This document shows, piece after piece, positions 43,900-54,203 of a stretch of 64,000 nt of DNA. The DNA comes from Geobacillus vulcani PSS1 (GTDB lineage Bacteria; Bacillota; Bacilli; Bacillales; Anoxybacillaceae). The notes under the pieces were generated by a model. That model was given only the letters and a program-made list of their open reading frames with translations, searched no databases and was not told where the DNA came from. A program made the position numbers and the translations under genes. The DNA lies in contig NZ_JPOI01000001.1 of NCBI RefSeq assembly GCF_000733845.1, forward strand, positions 2,977,001-3,041,000. The letters run 5' to 3'. How positions within the stretch are numbered: position 1 is the stretch's first letter; the number at the start of each line of letters is the position of its first letter.

Positions 43900-44808
43900 A
43901 TGGAGCTGCGGCAGTTGCAATATTTTGTGGAAGTCGCCCGGCGCGAACATGTCTCTGAAGCCGCCGATGCCCTTCATGTCGCGCAGTCGGCGATCAGCCG
44001 GCAAATCGCCAACTTAGAAGCGGAGCTTGGCGTCCAGCTCTTTGAACGGGAAGGACGGAACGTCAAGCTCACCCCGATCGGCCGCCATTTTTTGCCGCAC
44101 GCCGAAGCGGTGTTAAAAGCGGTTGAGGATGCAAAGCAACAAATTGAGGAGTATTTGGATCCGGAGCGCGGAACGATTAAAATCGGGTTCCCGACAAGCC
44201 TCGCGAGCCATATGATGCCGATGGTCATCTCCGCCTTTAAAGCGGAACACCCAAACGTCTCGTTCCATCTCCGCCAAGGATCGTACTATTATTTAATCGA
44301 AGCGGTGAAAAAGCGGGAAATTGATTTGGCCTTTCTTGGCCCCATTCCCGCGCGTGAAATTGGCATTAAAGGGGAAATTTTATTTTCCGAACCGTTTGCC
44401 GCCCTGCTGCCGAACAGCCACCCGCTCGCTCGCCGCGACCGGATCGTGTTGAACGAACTGCGCCACGACCCGTTTGTCACGTTTCCCAAGGGATACATTT
44501 TGCATCAAATTTTAATTGACGCCTGTCATCAAGCCGGGTTTTCCCCGAACATCTCCTCGGAAGGCGAGGATCTCGACGCCATTAAAGGGCTCGTCTCCGC
44601 CGGCATCGGCGTCACTCTGCTGCCGGAAAGCGCCTTGTCGGAGAGCCTCCTCCGCTACGCCGCCAAAGTGCCGATCGAAACTCCGCAAGTGAGGCGCAAC
44701 GTCGGCGTCATCATCTCCGACCATCACGAGCTCGCCCCGTCGGTGAAAGTGTTTTACCGGTTTGTGAAAGACTTTTTCTCCGAGCTGGAGCGGTATCAGC
44801 TTGGGTAG
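43900..44808 (+). CDS. gltC: LysR-family activator of glutamate synthase
   Basis: A 302-residue LysR-type regulator. The N-terminal [39 protein letters not shown] (read in parts) is followed by a co-inducer domain with [18 protein letters not shown]. Its divergent position next to gltA and overall likeness identify it as GltC. In B. subtilis GltC activates gltAB depending on 2-oxoglutarate and glutamate levels. The ATG at 43900 has a long AAAAAGGAGGGGG site. Confidence 0.93.
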   Translation: MELRQLQYFVEVARREHVSEAADALHVAQSAISRQIANLEAELGVQLFEREGRNVKLTPIGRHFLPHAEAVLKAVEDAKQQIEEYLDPERGTIKIGFPTSLASHMMPMVISAFKAEHPNVSFHLRQGSYYYLIEAVKKREIDLAFLGPIPAREIGIKGEILFSEPFAALLPNSHPLARRDRIVLNELRHDPFVTFPKGYILHQILIDACHQAGFSPNISSEGEDLDAIKGLVSAGIGVTLLPESALSESLLRYAAKVPIETPQVRRNVGVIISDHHELAPSVKVFYRFVKDFFSELERYQLG

Positions 44809-44817
44809 GAAGCCCGA

Positions 44818-44854
44818 AAGAAAAGGGAAGGGGAGATGCCTCTTCCCCCTCCCG
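44818..44854 (-). terminator. Terminator between dhaM and gltC (convergent)
   Basis: Minus-strand GGGAGGGGGAAGA, loop and TCTCCCCTTCCC followed by TTTTCTTT. Confidence 0.7.
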
Positions 44855-44888
44855 CTAAACAACATGAGAGCGTTCGTTTCACCAGCTT

Positions 44889-45281
44889 TTATTTTGCAAT
44901 TTTTACCATTTGATTCGCCGCTTCGCAAGCCTGTACGACCTCTTCCAACGGTTTTCCTAGCCCCGCCTCAACAGCGGCGATATACGCCCCTTCCACCAAG
45001 GGGGCGTCAGCGATTCGGACCCGCTCTTTTCCACCTGCCATCTCAAGAGCCAGTTCAGCGTTTAGCAGAGCGCTTCCAAGGTCGAACAAAACAACGGTCC
45101 CTTTTTCAGAATAAACTGATTCGATTGCCTCCTGTATATGAAGGGCATTCGTTCCAATTTCGCCATTGTTGCCTCCCGCTGCGGCAATGCCCACGTTTGG
45201 AGCTACTTGTTCCAGCAACTTCTTCAATCCTTCGGCGATTTCTTCACTATGAGAAACTAATACAAGACTGACATGGTTCAT
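44889..45281 (-). CDS. dhaM: Dihydroxyacetone kinase phosphotransfer subunit DhaM (EIIA domain only)
   Basis: A 130-residue protein of the PTS mannose EIIA fold: LVLVSHSEEIAEGLKKL with the phosphorylated His near residue 11, and TVVLFDLGSALLNAELALEM further on. It hands phosphate from PTS HPr to ADP bound in DhaL. E. coli DhaM also carries HPr- and EI-like domains; here only the EIIA-like domain is present, as in several Gram-positives. It is the last gene after dhaK and dhaL. The ATG at 45281 has an AGGGAGGG site. Confidence 0.92.
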   Translation of the reverse strand: MNHVSLVLVSHSEEIAEGLKKLLEQVAPNVGIAAAGGNNGEIGTNALHIQEAIESVYSEKGTVVLFDLGSALLNAELALEMAGGKERVRIADAPLVEGAYIAAVEAGLGKPLEEVVQACEAANQMVKIAK

Positions 45282-45429
45282 CCATAAGCCCTCCCTATAA
45301 GGTTGGTGAAAAACCGCTGTTTTCCTTGATCAATGGGTGAACGGATGAAAATAAGGGCTGGTGCTACAAAGGTTTTTCTACTTGAGAAACGATCCCGGGA
45401 AGCGGTTGCGCGAGTCAATCACCTGCTCC

Positions 45430-46044
45430 CTATGACTCAACAACCTTAGCGAAAGCAATAAACAATAAGCAGCTAGACGCCGAACCAGGATCAATATGGC
45501 CGATCGAACGTTTCCCTAAATAAGCGGCACGCCCCTTTTTCGCCTCCAATGTTTTCGTTTCTTCCATTTTTTGTTGTGCCAATTGTGCTGCCTCTCTAGC
45601 AAGCAGCTGTCCTTTTTCTTGCAAAAACATCACGACTGGCTCCCACACATCAATCATTGTCTTTTCACCGACCTGCGCCTTTCCACGCGCTTTCAGCCCA
45701 GCCAATGCTTCTCCTAATGCCGCAATCCATTCTTGCTCATTTCCTTCTTGTTTACCAGCAAGGACTTGGGACATTTTTAAAAAAGCCGTCCCATATAACG
45801 GCCCTGAAGCTCCCCCAACTTTGGCAATCAAAGTCATTGCCACATCTTTCAACAGTGTTCCGAGATCTTCATAGCGATTTGAAGAAATTTTATCCACCGC
45901 TTCTTGAAATCCCCGAGCCATATTCCATCCGTGGTCGCCGTCACCGATCGCTTGATCCAACTCAGTTAAATACTGTTTCTGTTGCTGAAAAAGTTCATTC
46001 ATTTGATCAATCCATGCTTTTGCTTGCTCTACGCCTAAATTCAT
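45430..46044 (-). CDS. dhaL: Dihydroxyacetone kinase ADP-binding subunit DhaL
   Basis: A 204-residue subunit whose tightly bound ADP is the phosphate carrier. The magnesium-binding LDQAIGDGDHGWNMARGF near residue 30 and GGASGPLYGTAFLKM near residue 80 are family signatures, and GHIDPGSAS near the C-terminus closes the nucleotide site. It lies 18 bp downstream of dhaK. A 148-bp gap without a gene separates it from dhaM. The ATG at 46044 has GGAAGGAGGG. Confidence 0.94.
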   Translation of the reverse strand: MNLGVEQAKAWIDQMNELFQQQKQYLTELDQAIGDGDHGWNMARGFQEAVDKISSNRYEDLGTLLKDVAMTLIAKVGGASGPLYGTAFLKMSQVLAGKQEGNEQEWIAALGEALAGLKARGKAQVGEKTMIDVWEPVVMFLQEKGQLLAREAAQLAQQKMEETKTLEAKKGRAAYLGKRSIGHIDPGSASSCLLFIAFAKVVES

Positions 46045-46062
46045 CTTCTGCCCTCCTTCCGC

Positions 46063-47061
46063 TCAGCATGTCTTAAAGGCTACTGTATCAGCCGGCGAAC
46101 GAAGCAAGTCGATCAGCTCGTCATCGAGCTTCAACAGCGAGATGGAGCACCCCGCCATTTCCAATGAGGTCATATACTCCCCGACAAACGTCTCATGAAT
46201 ACGAATCTGCTTTTCTGCTAACCGCTCAGCAACACGTTTATGAACAATATACAGCTCCATCAAAGGGGTAGCTCCGAGTCCATTGATCATGACCGCCACT
46301 TGATCTCCTTGATCGAGTTTCATATCTTCAACAATGCGAGCAAGCAATCCGTCCACAACATGCTCGGCTGGCTGAACGCTGACTTTCTCAATTCCTGGCT
46401 CCCCATGAATGCCGATTCCTACTTCCATCTCATTCTCACCTAACACAAACCCTGGCGTTCCAGCAGCCGGCACAATGCAAGGGCTGAGCGCCACCCCCAT
46501 GGAACGGACTCTTTGGATGGCTTTTTTTGCTGCTGCTTCCACTTCTTCGAGCGAAGCCCCACGTTCCGCCAATGCTCCAGCAATTTTATGGACGAACACC
46601 GTTCCCGCTATCCCACGACGTCCTGTCGTAAACGTGCTGTCTTCGACCGCCACGTCATCATTTACAATCACTTTCGCGATCCGGATTCCTTCGGCCTCAG
46701 CCAATTCAGCAGCCATTTCAAAATTCATCACGTCACCGGTATAATTTTTAATGATGAGCAATACTCCATTCCCGCCATCTACGGCTTGAATAGCGGACAA
46801 AATTTGATCTGGCGTCGGCGACGTAAACACTTCCCCACAAACAGCTGCATCAAGCATTCCCTTTCCGACGTACCCGGCGTGTGCCGGCTCATGGCCGCTT
46901 CCGCCACCACTCACAATCCCAACTTTCCCTTTCACTGGAGCATCCTTCCGGACAATCACATTCGTTCCCGGAATTCGTCTCACTTGTCGAGAATGAGCAG
47001 CCACAAATCCTTCCAACATATCATCCACTACCCGTAGCGGATCATTAATCAATTTTTTCAA
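46063..47061 (-). CDS. dhaK: Dihydroxyacetone kinase substrate-binding subunit DhaK
   Basis: A 332-residue subunit that binds dihydroxyacetone covalently through a histidine (GIGIHGEPGIEK, about residue 215) and receives phosphate from DhaL. GIVSGGGSGHEPAHAGYVG and CGEVFTSPTPDQI are conserved. The start is most likely the TTG at 47061, giving MKKLINDPLRVVDD as in E. coli DhaK; GGGGAG lies upstream. An earlier TTG at 47079 lacks a ribosome site. The operon order is dhaK-dhaL-dhaM. Confidence 0.94.
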   Translation of the reverse strand: MKKLINDPLRVVDDMLEGFVAAHSRQVRRIPGTNVIVRKDAPVKGKVGIVSGGGSGHEPAHAGYVGKGMLDAAVCGEVFTSPTPDQILSAIQAVDGGNGVLLIIKNYTGDVMNFEMAAELAEAEGIRIAKVIVNDDVAVEDSTFTTGRRGIAGTVFVHKIAGALAERGASLEEVEAAAKKAIQRVRSMGVALSPCIVPAAGTPGFVLGENEMEVGIGIHGEPGIEKVSVQPAEHVVDGLLARIVEDMKLDQGDQVAVMINGLGATPLMELYIVHKRVAERLAEKQIRIHETFVGEYMTSLEMAGCSISLLKLDDELIDLLRSPADTVAFKTC

Positions 47062-47144
47062 GATTCCTCTCCCCTTCAATCAAGAATCATAAAAACGAAC
47101 CCCAAACAGAAATAGTCGGCAGGTAAAATCGAGATGGTTCCTGA

Positions 47145-48131
47145 TCAGGCCAGCCGCACCACCATCCGGCCGCGCAGCTCCCCACGCAAAATGCGCTTAA
47201 GCGCCTGCGGCAATTCAGTGAGCGAAATCTCTTTGGCAATCCGCTCCAAATCCGGCTTCAAATCGCCAGCGAGCCGTTCCCAAATGCGAAGCCGCAAGTC
47301 CATCGGACAATAGACGGAATCGATGCCAAGCAAGCTGACGCCGCGCAAAATGAATGGGTAGACCGTTGTCGGCACGTCCGCCCCTCCCGTCAATCCGCTT
47401 ACCGCCACGGCCCCGCCGTAACGGATGCGGCTTAGCACGGTCGCCAGCGTCCGGCCGCCGACCGGATCGACCGCCGCCGCCCAGCGCTGCTGATCCAGCG
47501 GGCGAATGCGCTCGGCGGTGACGTCTTCGCGCGACAACACTTTCTTGGCGCCAAGGGCGCGCAAATAATCGTGCTCGGCCGCTTTGCCTGTGCTCGCCTC
47601 TACCGTGTAGCTGCGCTTCGCGAGCATCGATACGGCCAAGCTGCCGACGCCGCCCGTCGCCCCCGTAACGAGCACCGGCCCGTGTTCCGGCGTCAGCCCG
47701 TGCTCCTCAAGCCGATGGATGGACAACGCCGCCGTGAACCCCGCCGTGCCGATCGCCATCGCTTCTTTCAACGTCAACCCTTTCGGCAATGGCACGAGCC
47801 AGTCGCCGGGCAAACGCGCATACTCGCTGTAGCCGCCAAAGTGGGTGACGCCAATCTCATAGCCGGTCGCGATCACCTCATCCCCTTCAAGGAACCGCGG
47901 ATGTTGCGACGAGACGACGACTCCGGCCAAGTCAATCCCGGGCACGAACGGATACGTTTTCACAATTTTGCCGTCCGGGATCGACGCCAGCCCGTCTTTG
48001 TAGTTGACGCTTGAATAATGGACGTGAACGACGACATCCCCTTCCGGCAAATCGTCCATCGAGATCGTTTTCACCTCAGCTGTAAACTCCGTTTCCGTTT
48101 TGTTGACAACAAACGCTTGAAATGCGGACAT
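47145..48131 (-). CDS. yhfP: YhdH/YhfP-family quinone oxidoreductase
   Basis: A 328-residue medium-chain dehydrogenase/reductase without the catalytic zinc ligands, very like B. subtilis YhfP through most of its length. VNYKDGLA, PGIDLAGVV and the NADPH-binding GATGGVGSLAVSMLAK are clear. Members of this group reduce acryloyl-CoA (AcuI) or quinones with NADPH; which applies is uncertain. The start is one of two adjacent ATGs (48134 or 48131) after GGTGAGG. Monocistronic. Confidence 0.92.
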   Translation of the reverse strand: MSAFQAFVVNKTETEFTAEVKTISMDDLPEGDVVVHVHYSSVNYKDGLASIPDGKIVKTYPFVPGIDLAGVVVSSQHPRFLEGDEVIATGYEIGVTHFGGYSEYARLPGDWLVPLPKGLTLKEAMAIGTAGFTAALSIHRLEEHGLTPEHGPVLVTGATGGVGSLAVSMLAKRSYTVEASTGKAAEHDYLRALGAKKVLSREDVTAERIRPLDQQRWAAAVDPVGGRTLATVLSRIRYGGAVAVSGLTGGADVPTTVYPFILRGVSLLGIDSVYCPMDLRLRIWERLAGDLKPDLERIAKEISLTELPQALKRILRGELRGRMVVRLA

Positions 48132-48342
48132 CATTTCCTCACCCTTTCCCCATGCATTCTTCCCTCATGTCATTCGACAAACAGACGCTACATTCCTTTC
48201 TGGACCAAGAAAACCCTCACTTCGGCTTGTGGGCGTAGGCGAGTGATGAATAAACCTCTCATGAAAGTCCTCCCTACCCTTCCTTGATTTCTTTTGCTAA
48301 ACTGGAAACAAACGCATCCTTAAAATGAAAGAGGGGGAAACA

Positions 48343-48912
48343 GTGGGCAATATCCCTGACCCGAACAAAATTTACACGTACGCTGACTGGAAAACATGGG
48401 AAGGTCGCTGGGAACTGATAAATGGAAAAGCCTATAATATGACCCCTGCTCCATCTTCGGAACATCAATTTGCAGTCGGAGAATTGTATTTTGCTTTGCG
48501 CCATTTTTTCCAAAACCAACATTGTTACGTCTTTATGGCACCGTTTGATGTATTCCTTAGCAAAAATGAAACGTATGAAACCCCTGATGACATTGTCCAA
48601 CCCGATATTGTGGTGATTTGCAATAAAAAACAGATTGTCAAAAAAGGGTGTTACGGGGCGCCTGCGCTAGTTGTTGAAGTCTTGTCACCTTCAACCGCTT
48701 TAAAAGATTACAACGAAAAATTTTATACTTACCAACACTATGGCATTGCGGAATATTGGATCGTCGATACGGCTAACAAAATGGTTCATGTATACAATTT
48801 GCACGAAGGGGTCTATCAACGGCATGCCACATACGGGCAGCAAGACACGCTGCATTCCGTACAATTTAAGGACTTAGCTATTCCATTAACGTATGTATTT
48901 GAATGGAGTTAA
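48343..48912 (+). CDS. Uma2-family putative restriction-endonuclease-like protein
   Basis: A 189-residue protein of the Uma2/DUF820 family with a PD-(D/E)xK nuclease-like core: VQPDIVVICNK and ALVVEVLSPSTALKDYNEKFYTYQHYGIAEYWIVD contain the expected acidic residues and lysine. Such proteins are very common in cyanobacteria and scattered in Bacillaceae; no cellular target is known. The GTG at 48343 follows GAGGGGG and is preferred to an ATG at 48325. Codon use looks more AT-rich than its neighbours, so it may be acquired. Confidence 0.85.
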   Translation: MGNIPDPNKIYTYADWKTWEGRWELINGKAYNMTPAPSSEHQFAVGELYFALRHFFQNQHCYVFMAPFDVFLSKNETYETPDDIVQPDIVVICNKKQIVKKGCYGAPALVVEVLSPSTALKDYNEKFYTYQHYGIAEYWIVDTANKMVHVYNLHEGVYQRHATYGQQDTLHSVQFKDLAIPLTYVFEWS

Positions 48913-49091
48913 AACGGTTCTGACCATTCAGTGTTCATGATCGATCTTTCGTCAAACAGACAGGAATCGATGATCGGGCAGACGCTCCTAAAAATCTCCC
49001 CTCCCGAAACACAAGCGCATAGGCGGAAGAACATTCTGCCCCCGCGGCAGCCGTGTCATACCGTATTTTTCCAAACAGCCGCACAAAAGCA

Positions 49092-49126
49092 AACAAAACG
49101 CCAGCCCGTCGACCCAAGCTGGCGTT
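49092..49126 (-). terminator. Terminator after the aminotransferase gene
   Basis: Minus-strand ACGCCAGC, loop and GCTGGCGT followed by TTTGTTT. Confidence 0.88.
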
Positions 49127-49137
49127 TGTCCTTCTTC

Positions 49138-50490
49138 TTATTGAATGGCTGCTAACGCCTCTGTTAAGACGCGGACAAGGAGCGACAGTTCGTCATCACT
49201 GATGCACAGTGGCGGCGACAAGGTGAGCACGTTGTTATACCCGGCGACCGTCGTTCCGTTTTTGCCGATGATGACGCCATGGGCTTTGCATTGGCTGATT
49301 ACCTGGTTGACGAGCGACACATCAAGCGGCTCTTTCGTCGCTCGGTCGACGACCAACTCAATGCCGACAAGCAGTCCTCTTCCGCGCACATCCCCGACGT
49401 ACGGATGATCGGCCAGTTTCGTTTTCAGTGCCGAAAGCAGCCATTCGCCGGCTTCACGGGAACGGTCAAACAAGCGCTCCGTCTCCATGATTTCGATGTT
49501 TTTCAGCGCCACCGCACAAGCAGCCGGGTGGCCGCCAAATGTATTGACATGGCGGAAGTAATCGTATTCGTCCGTTCCTTTAAACGCCTCATAAATCTCT
49601 TTCCGCACCGCCGTGGCCGCCAACGGCAAGTAGGCGCTCGTAATGCCTTTGGCCATCGTAATGATATCCGGCTTAACCTCTTCATGCATGAACCCGAACG
49701 GCTTCCCGGTTCGGCCGAAACCGCAGATGACCTCATCGACAATGAGCAGGGCTCCGTGCTTTTCACATACTTCCTTGACTGCTTTCATGTATCCATCGGG
49801 CGGCATCAGCACCCCGCCGCCAGTGATGATCGGCTCCATAATCATGGCGGCAATCGTCTCACTCAGCTCCCACGTCATCACATCGTCAACCGCTTTCACG
49901 GCCCGAAGCTGACGCGGATCGTCGGCTGTGTCAGGATCGCGGTAGCGATCAGGCGGCGGCACATGGATGAAGCCCGGGGCGAGCGGCTCGTATTTGTATT
50001 TCCGTTGCGCCTGTCCGGTCGCCGCAAGCGCTCCCATCGAGTTGCCATGATACGCCCGGTAGCGGGAGATGATTTTGTATCGGTGGGGTTCGCCACGTTG
50101 CTGATGATATTGGCGGGCGATTTTAAACGCCGTTTCGTTCGCTTCTGACCCGCTGTTGGAAAAGAAGATGACATACTCATCGCCCAACAGCTCATTGAGT
50201 TTTTCCCCAAGCTGAATGGCAGGCAAGTGGCTTTGCGTGAGCGGGAAATACGCCAGCGTTTTCAGCTGCTCATACGCCGCCTCCGCCAGCTCCTCGCGCC
50301 CATACCCGACGTTGACGCACCAGAGCCCGGCCATCGCATCCAAATACTGATGGCCAGCTGCATCCGTCACCCAACAGCCTTTTGCTTTGGCCGCGATCAG
50401 CGTTGCTTGTGGGTTATACGGCTTCATCGAATGCCAAACGTATCGATCGTCTTTGTCGAGCCACAGTTGGTGGGTTTGTTCAGTTCGCAT
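49138..50490 (-). CDS. Class III aminotransferase, probably beta-alanine aminotransferase
   Basis: A 450-residue PLP enzyme. NSGSEANETAFKIARQYH binds the phosphate, IVDEVICGFGRTG holds the PLP-pyridine Asp, and MAKGITSAYLPL carries the Schiff-base lysine. In this locus the likely reaction is transfer of the amino group from beta-alanine (or 3-aminoisobutyrate) to pyruvate or 2-oxoglutarate, giving malonate (or methylmalonate) semialdehyde for the adjacent dehydrogenase. It lies 30 bp after that gene. The exact amino acceptor is not predictable. Confidence 0.88.
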   Translation of the reverse strand: MRTEQTHQLWLDKDDRYVWHSMKPYNPQATLIAAKAKGCWVTDAAGHQYLDAMAGLWCVNVGYGREELAEAAYEQLKTLAYFPLTQSHLPAIQLGEKLNELLGDEYVIFFSNSGSEANETAFKIARQYHQQRGEPHRYKIISRYRAYHGNSMGALAATGQAQRKYKYEPLAPGFIHVPPPDRYRDPDTADDPRQLRAVKAVDDVMTWELSETIAAMIMEPIITGGGVLMPPDGYMKAVKEVCEKHGALLIVDEVICGFGRTGKPFGFMHEEVKPDIITMAKGITSAYLPLAATAVRKEIYEAFKGTDEYDYFRHVNTFGGHPAACAVALKNIEIMETERLFDRSREAGEWLLSALKTKLADHPYVGDVRGRGLLVGIELVVDRATKEPLDVSLVNQVISQCKAHGVIIGKNGTTVAGYNNVLTLSPPLCISDDELSLLVRVLTEALAAIQ

Positions 50491-50520
50491 GACTTATCTG
50501 CCCCTTTCACCCAACACAGG

Positions 50521-51987
50521 TTAAAAATCAAACCGGGAAGTAATCATCTTTTTGCGCGTGTAAAAATTCACGCCATCTTTTCCATTCACATGAAGATCAC
50601 CGTAAAACGAATCTTTCCAGCCAGAGAACGGGAAAAACGCCATCGTCGCCGGCACACCGACGTTAATACCCAACATCCCCGCATCGGCCTCTTCACGGAA
50701 TTTCCGGACCGCCTTCGCATCCTTTGTATAAATCGTCGCCCCGTTCCCATACCGAGACTTCCGAATATAGCTGAGCGCTTCATTTAAATCATTGGCCCTC
50801 AGCAAACTTAATACAGGGGCGAAGATCTCTTCTTTCGCGATTGTCATATCCGGGGTAACATAATCAAAAATCGTGGGACCTAAAAAATTGCCTTCGGGTC
50901 TGTCATCCATTTCCTTTCGCCCATCGCGAAGCAATACTGCTCCCTCTTCAATCCCCCTCTGAATGTAGCCTAGTACCTTTTCACGGTGAGACTGCCGAAT
51001 GACCGGGGTTAATAACACTTCCGGATCCATGCCATTCCCGATAATCAATTCATCCGCTTTTTGTTTCAATCGACGGACGAACGTTTCGTTTTCCCCGACA
51101 ATCACGACTACACTGCAAGCCATGCAACGCTGGCCCGCGCTTCCAAACGCTGAGTTGATCACATGTTGTACGGCCGTCTCTACATCCGCATCTGGCATGA
51201 CAATATGATGATTTTTCGCCCCCGATAACGCCTGTACGCGTTTGCCTTGCGCCGCTGCCCGTTCATACACATACTTGGCCACTGGCTGTGAACCAACAAA
51301 TGAAATTGCACGAATGTCTTCATGATCAATCAAGGCGTTGACCACCTCATGTGCTCCATGAACAACATTGAGTACCCCAGGAGGGGCACCTGCCTCCGTA
51401 AACAGTTCTGCTAACTTATTGGCCAAAATGGGCGTCCGTTCCGATGGCTTCAATACAAACGTATTGCCGCACACAATCGCCAACGGGAACATCCAAAGCG
51501 GCACCATCATGGGGAAGTTGAACGGAGTGATCCCTGCCACAACTCCCAACGGATAACGAAACATTTCCGAGTCAATCTCTTCGGCAATATTCGACAGCGA
51601 TTCCCCCATCAGCAAAGTCGGAGCGCCGGCCGCAAACTCCACGCATTCAATCCCCCGTTGAATTTCTCCGTATGCTTCTTTATACGCTTTGCCATTTTCC
51701 TGCACGACAAGCTCCGCTAATTCCTCATGATGCTGGTTTAACAAATGATGAAATGAAAACATAATCCGCGCTCGTTTTGGAACAGGGACATCTTTCCACG
51801 TTACAAACGCTTTCTTGGCTGCTTGCACCGCTTGATCGACATCCTCTTTGGTTGAGATCGGAACACGCGCCAACACTTCCCCAGTCGCCGGGTTCGGGAC
51901 TTCTAGCGTTTCTGTGCCACTCGATGCCACCCACTGTCCGCCGATATAGTTTTTGAGAACCGTTGTTTCCGGTTTGGTGATGGACAT
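50521..51987 (-). CDS. mmsA: CoA-acylating (methyl)malonate-semialdehyde dehydrogenase
   Basis: A 488-residue aldehyde dehydrogenase of the MmsA/IolA group. KPSERTP binds cofactor, [25 protein letters not shown] follows, and the catalytic Cys is in AGQRCMAC. It turns malonate or methylmalonate semialdehyde into acetyl- or propionyl-CoA with NAD and CoA, releasing CO2, and would finish pyrimidine breakdown. The start at 51987 has AAGGAGGAG; the upstream ATG at 52020 lacks one. IolA paralogues for inositol or valine catabolism are possible, but the neighbours argue for pyrimidines. Confidence 0.88.
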   Translation of the reverse strand: MSITKPETTVLKNYIGGQWVASSGTETLEVPNPATGEVLARVPISTKEDVDQAVQAAKKAFVTWKDVPVPKRARIMFSFHHLLNQHHEELAELVVQENGKAYKEAYGEIQRGIECVEFAAGAPTLLMGESLSNIAEEIDSEMFRYPLGVVAGITPFNFPMMVPLWMFPLAIVCGNTFVLKPSERTPILANKLAELFTEAGAPPGVLNVVHGAHEVVNALIDHEDIRAISFVGSQPVAKYVYERAAAQGKRVQALSGAKNHHIVMPDADVETAVQHVINSAFGSAGQRCMACSVVVIVGENETFVRRLKQKADELIIGNGMDPEVLLTPVIRQSHREKVLGYIQRGIEEGAVLLRDGRKEMDDRPEGNFLGPTIFDYVTPDMTIAKEEIFAPVLSLLRANDLNEALSYIRKSRYGNGATIYTKDAKAVRKFREEADAGMLGINVGVPATMAFFPFSGWKDSFYGDLHVNGKDGVNFYTRKKMITSRFDF

Positions 51988-52029
51988 CAGATTCTCCTCC
52001 TTATCCCTATCTTTGTCCATGATCTAAAT

Positions 52030-52051
52030 ATTTTGTATTGTTACACAAAAT
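52030..52051. promoter_or_regulatory. Inverted repeat upstream of mmsA
   Basis: ATTTTGT (52030-52036), 8 bases, ACAAAAT (52045-52051): a perfect 7-bp dyad in the leader of the dehydrogenase-aminotransferase operon. It could be a PucR operator, which is inference. The rest of the gap to 52270 holds no gene. Confidence 0.4.
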
Positions 52052-52270
52052 TATCCTCCAGTTTTTGATTGCCTTCACTAGACAAAGCGTAAAAGCGATT
52101 AGCCTATTTATTCCACAATGTGACCAAATTTTGAAAATGTGCGTGCCTTGGACTGAGATTTTCATGTCGGTGGAGAGCAAAAAATTGCTCATGGATGTTT
52201 TTACGAAAGAGGTCCTCCTAGAAGCCTACGGCATCTTCTGCTTTTCGCTTCTCAGGAAGAGACTTCTTAC

Positions 52271-53899
52271 TTACCATCTTCGCAACCGATCATGTTGCAC
52301 ATATTTGTTTTCCATACTTTGCGAGTGTAAATATTCATATGCCTTGATCATAAACTCAATAGCGAGCCGTTTTTCCGGATTCATAAAATCCTCTCCTAAA
52401 AGCGACTCTAGTTTTTGGATTCGATGATACAGTGTTTGCCTAACGACAAATAGTCTTTGTGCGGTTTCTTTTTTTGAACCGTTACACGCCAAATATACCT
52501 TTAACGTCTCCAGTAAATTTCCATTATACTTTTCATCGTATTGAAGAACAGGCTCTAAGTATTCCATGACGACTTCATACAAATCATTGTATTTATGAAT
52601 AAGAGAAATAATTCGATAGATATGCAAATCCTCATAAAAGCAGCTATTGGCTCTGCCGCCAAGATGATGTTGAATTTTGATCGTCTCTAAAGCCGTTCGA
52701 TAACTTTTGTCCATATGAGAAACATTTTCGATAAATTTTCCAACCCCGACAACAAATTGAGGTAATTTCTTCTTTTGAATATAATCCGATTCAAGCAAAG
52801 AATTCAGCCCTATTTTCATTCGACTTTTCCATGTTTTCATTTCCCTGTTATTGATCATAATAAATACAATGCTGCTGTGAAAATCGACAGGAAATGTCGA
52901 AAAACCTTGTTGTTCAAAAATCGTCCGGCATAGCATTTTAAAATAAATCATGTCTAAATTCGAGCATTGCTTCATTGAAGATTTAAAACGGACAACAAGC
53001 ACTGTCCCTCCTTTTGGATTTGACTCTGCCCCATACTCAGCCAAATAACTAAACACATTTTCAATGGGATGCTCTCCCTCTAGCCAGCTTTTCAACCACT
53101 CATTTTCTTCTACTCTCTTTTTTTCATCAACATACAAATCACGAAGCAGATGCTGTGCCAGCGCAGTTGCCGTGCGATCCAAAATCAGCAGATCAAATTC
53201 GCTGATTTCCTTTCCGGTTGACACAATGGATAGCTCAGCATATTCATTCCCAAGAAATTGGATCGGTTGGGTGGCCACTCTTTTCTTGGAAGATGCGTTG
53301 TCGTCAACTATGAACTGTTCTTCCTTAAATGTTTTGCTGTATTTAGGAAATATCTCCACTTCCCTGCCGTTTATTTTAAAAATCACTTGATGTCCCGAAT
53401 AGTGGTGCAATAGTTTTAAAATCTCACTATAATGGTCCATTGAAAGTAATTTTTTATTTAATTGCTGTGAATATGATTCTAGTCCGGAGATGATTTCATA
53501 GTGTTGGTTAATTAAATAAGTGTGGATGTCTTGGGTGATCTCAACGAAAGGCACTTCTTTGAGAAAGAGAATGATCGGAAAGTGATGCGCATTCGCCAAA
53601 TCGATCACTTCTTGCGGAACAGAAGGAGTATGCATACCGATTTCAATACATAATCCCGAAGCGTCACAGTTGATAAGCTGTTCTACAAACGATCGAAACA
53701 GTTCCTTATTTTCCTTCCATCCTACCCCAGTAGATAAAATCAGCTCTTTTCCGTTTAACAGATGATGGATTTTCGCAACCTCGACAACATGAACCCATTT
53801 TACAGTGCGGTTGAGTCCATTATGCCCTGCAACCACTTCAACATGTTCAAAATGTTTCCGCTTTAGAATATCAGAAACCGTTAATGTAGGAGTCTTCAT
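52271..53899 (-). CDS. PucR-family transcriptional regulator
   Basis: A 542-residue regulator with an N-terminal PucR domain (about 10-130), a long middle region and a C-terminal HTH_30 (about 470-525: VYLACNGSKKETAQRLFVVRQTLYHRIQKLESLLG read in parts). Proteins of this layout control purine, pyrimidine or amino acid catabolism. Here it probably senses a pathway intermediate and activates the flanking operons. It stands between the two halves of the locus on the same strand. The start's ribosome site (GGGGAGTGA) is somewhat distant. Confidence 0.87.
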   Translation of the reverse strand: MKTPTLTVSDILKRKHFEHVEVVAGHNGLNRTVKWVHVVEVAKIHHLLNGKELILSTGVGWKENKELFRSFVEQLINCDASGLCIEIGMHTPSVPQEVIDLANAHHFPIILFLKEVPFVEITQDIHTYLINQHYEIISGLESYSQQLNKKLLSMDHYSEILKLLHHYSGHQVIFKINGREVEIFPKYSKTFKEEQFIVDDNASSKKRVATQPIQFLGNEYAELSIVSTGKEISEFDLLILDRTATALAQHLLRDLYVDEKKRVEENEWLKSWLEGEHPIENVFSYLAEYGAESNPKGGTVLVVRFKSSMKQCSNLDMIYFKMLCRTIFEQQGFSTFPVDFHSSIVFIMINNREMKTWKSRMKIGLNSLLESDYIQKKKLPQFVVGVGKFIENVSHMDKSYRTALETIKIQHHLGGRANSCFYEDLHIYRIISLIHKYNDLYEVVMEYLEPVLQYDEKYNGNLLETLKVYLACNGSKKETAQRLFVVRQTLYHRIQKLESLLGEDFMNPEKRLAIEFMIKAYEYLHSQSMENKYVQHDRLRRW

Positions 53900-54118
53900 A
53901 CACTTTGTTTCACTCCCCTTACACCAATCATGGCAATGCCATTTTAATATTAGGCAGCGTAAACGGTCGCTCCTGCTTCTATCACAAATTTTTATGTAAC
54001 GGCTTGGCTATAATGGCCTTTTACGTTTCATTATACAGAAAGCAATATCATCGATCTCGTTTTATGTTATGAGATGTGACATTTATTTAGGCGATCGCGC
54101 CCTGTTTCATGAAAATCA
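53900..54118. other. Promoter region of the PucR gene, no gene seen
   Basis: AT-rich spacer. TTACATAAAAATTTG (minus strand near 53985-53999) resembles the repeated TTTACATA word upstream of the permease gene. Confidence 0.4.
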
Positions 54119-54178
54119 AAGCGCCGGCCCTGCCTCTATAATGATTGAGGATATATAGAGGAGCTCGTTCCGGCGCTT
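54119..54178 (-). terminator. Long palindromic terminator of the pyrimidine catabolic operon
   Basis: AAGCGCCGG (54119-54127) pairs with CCGGCGCTT (54170-54178), enclosing a second stem CCTCTATA/TATAGAGG; on the minus strand TTTGATTTT follows. Confidence 0.8.
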
Positions 54179-54203
54179 ATCGCGATGTGTATCGCTCTTC
54201 TCT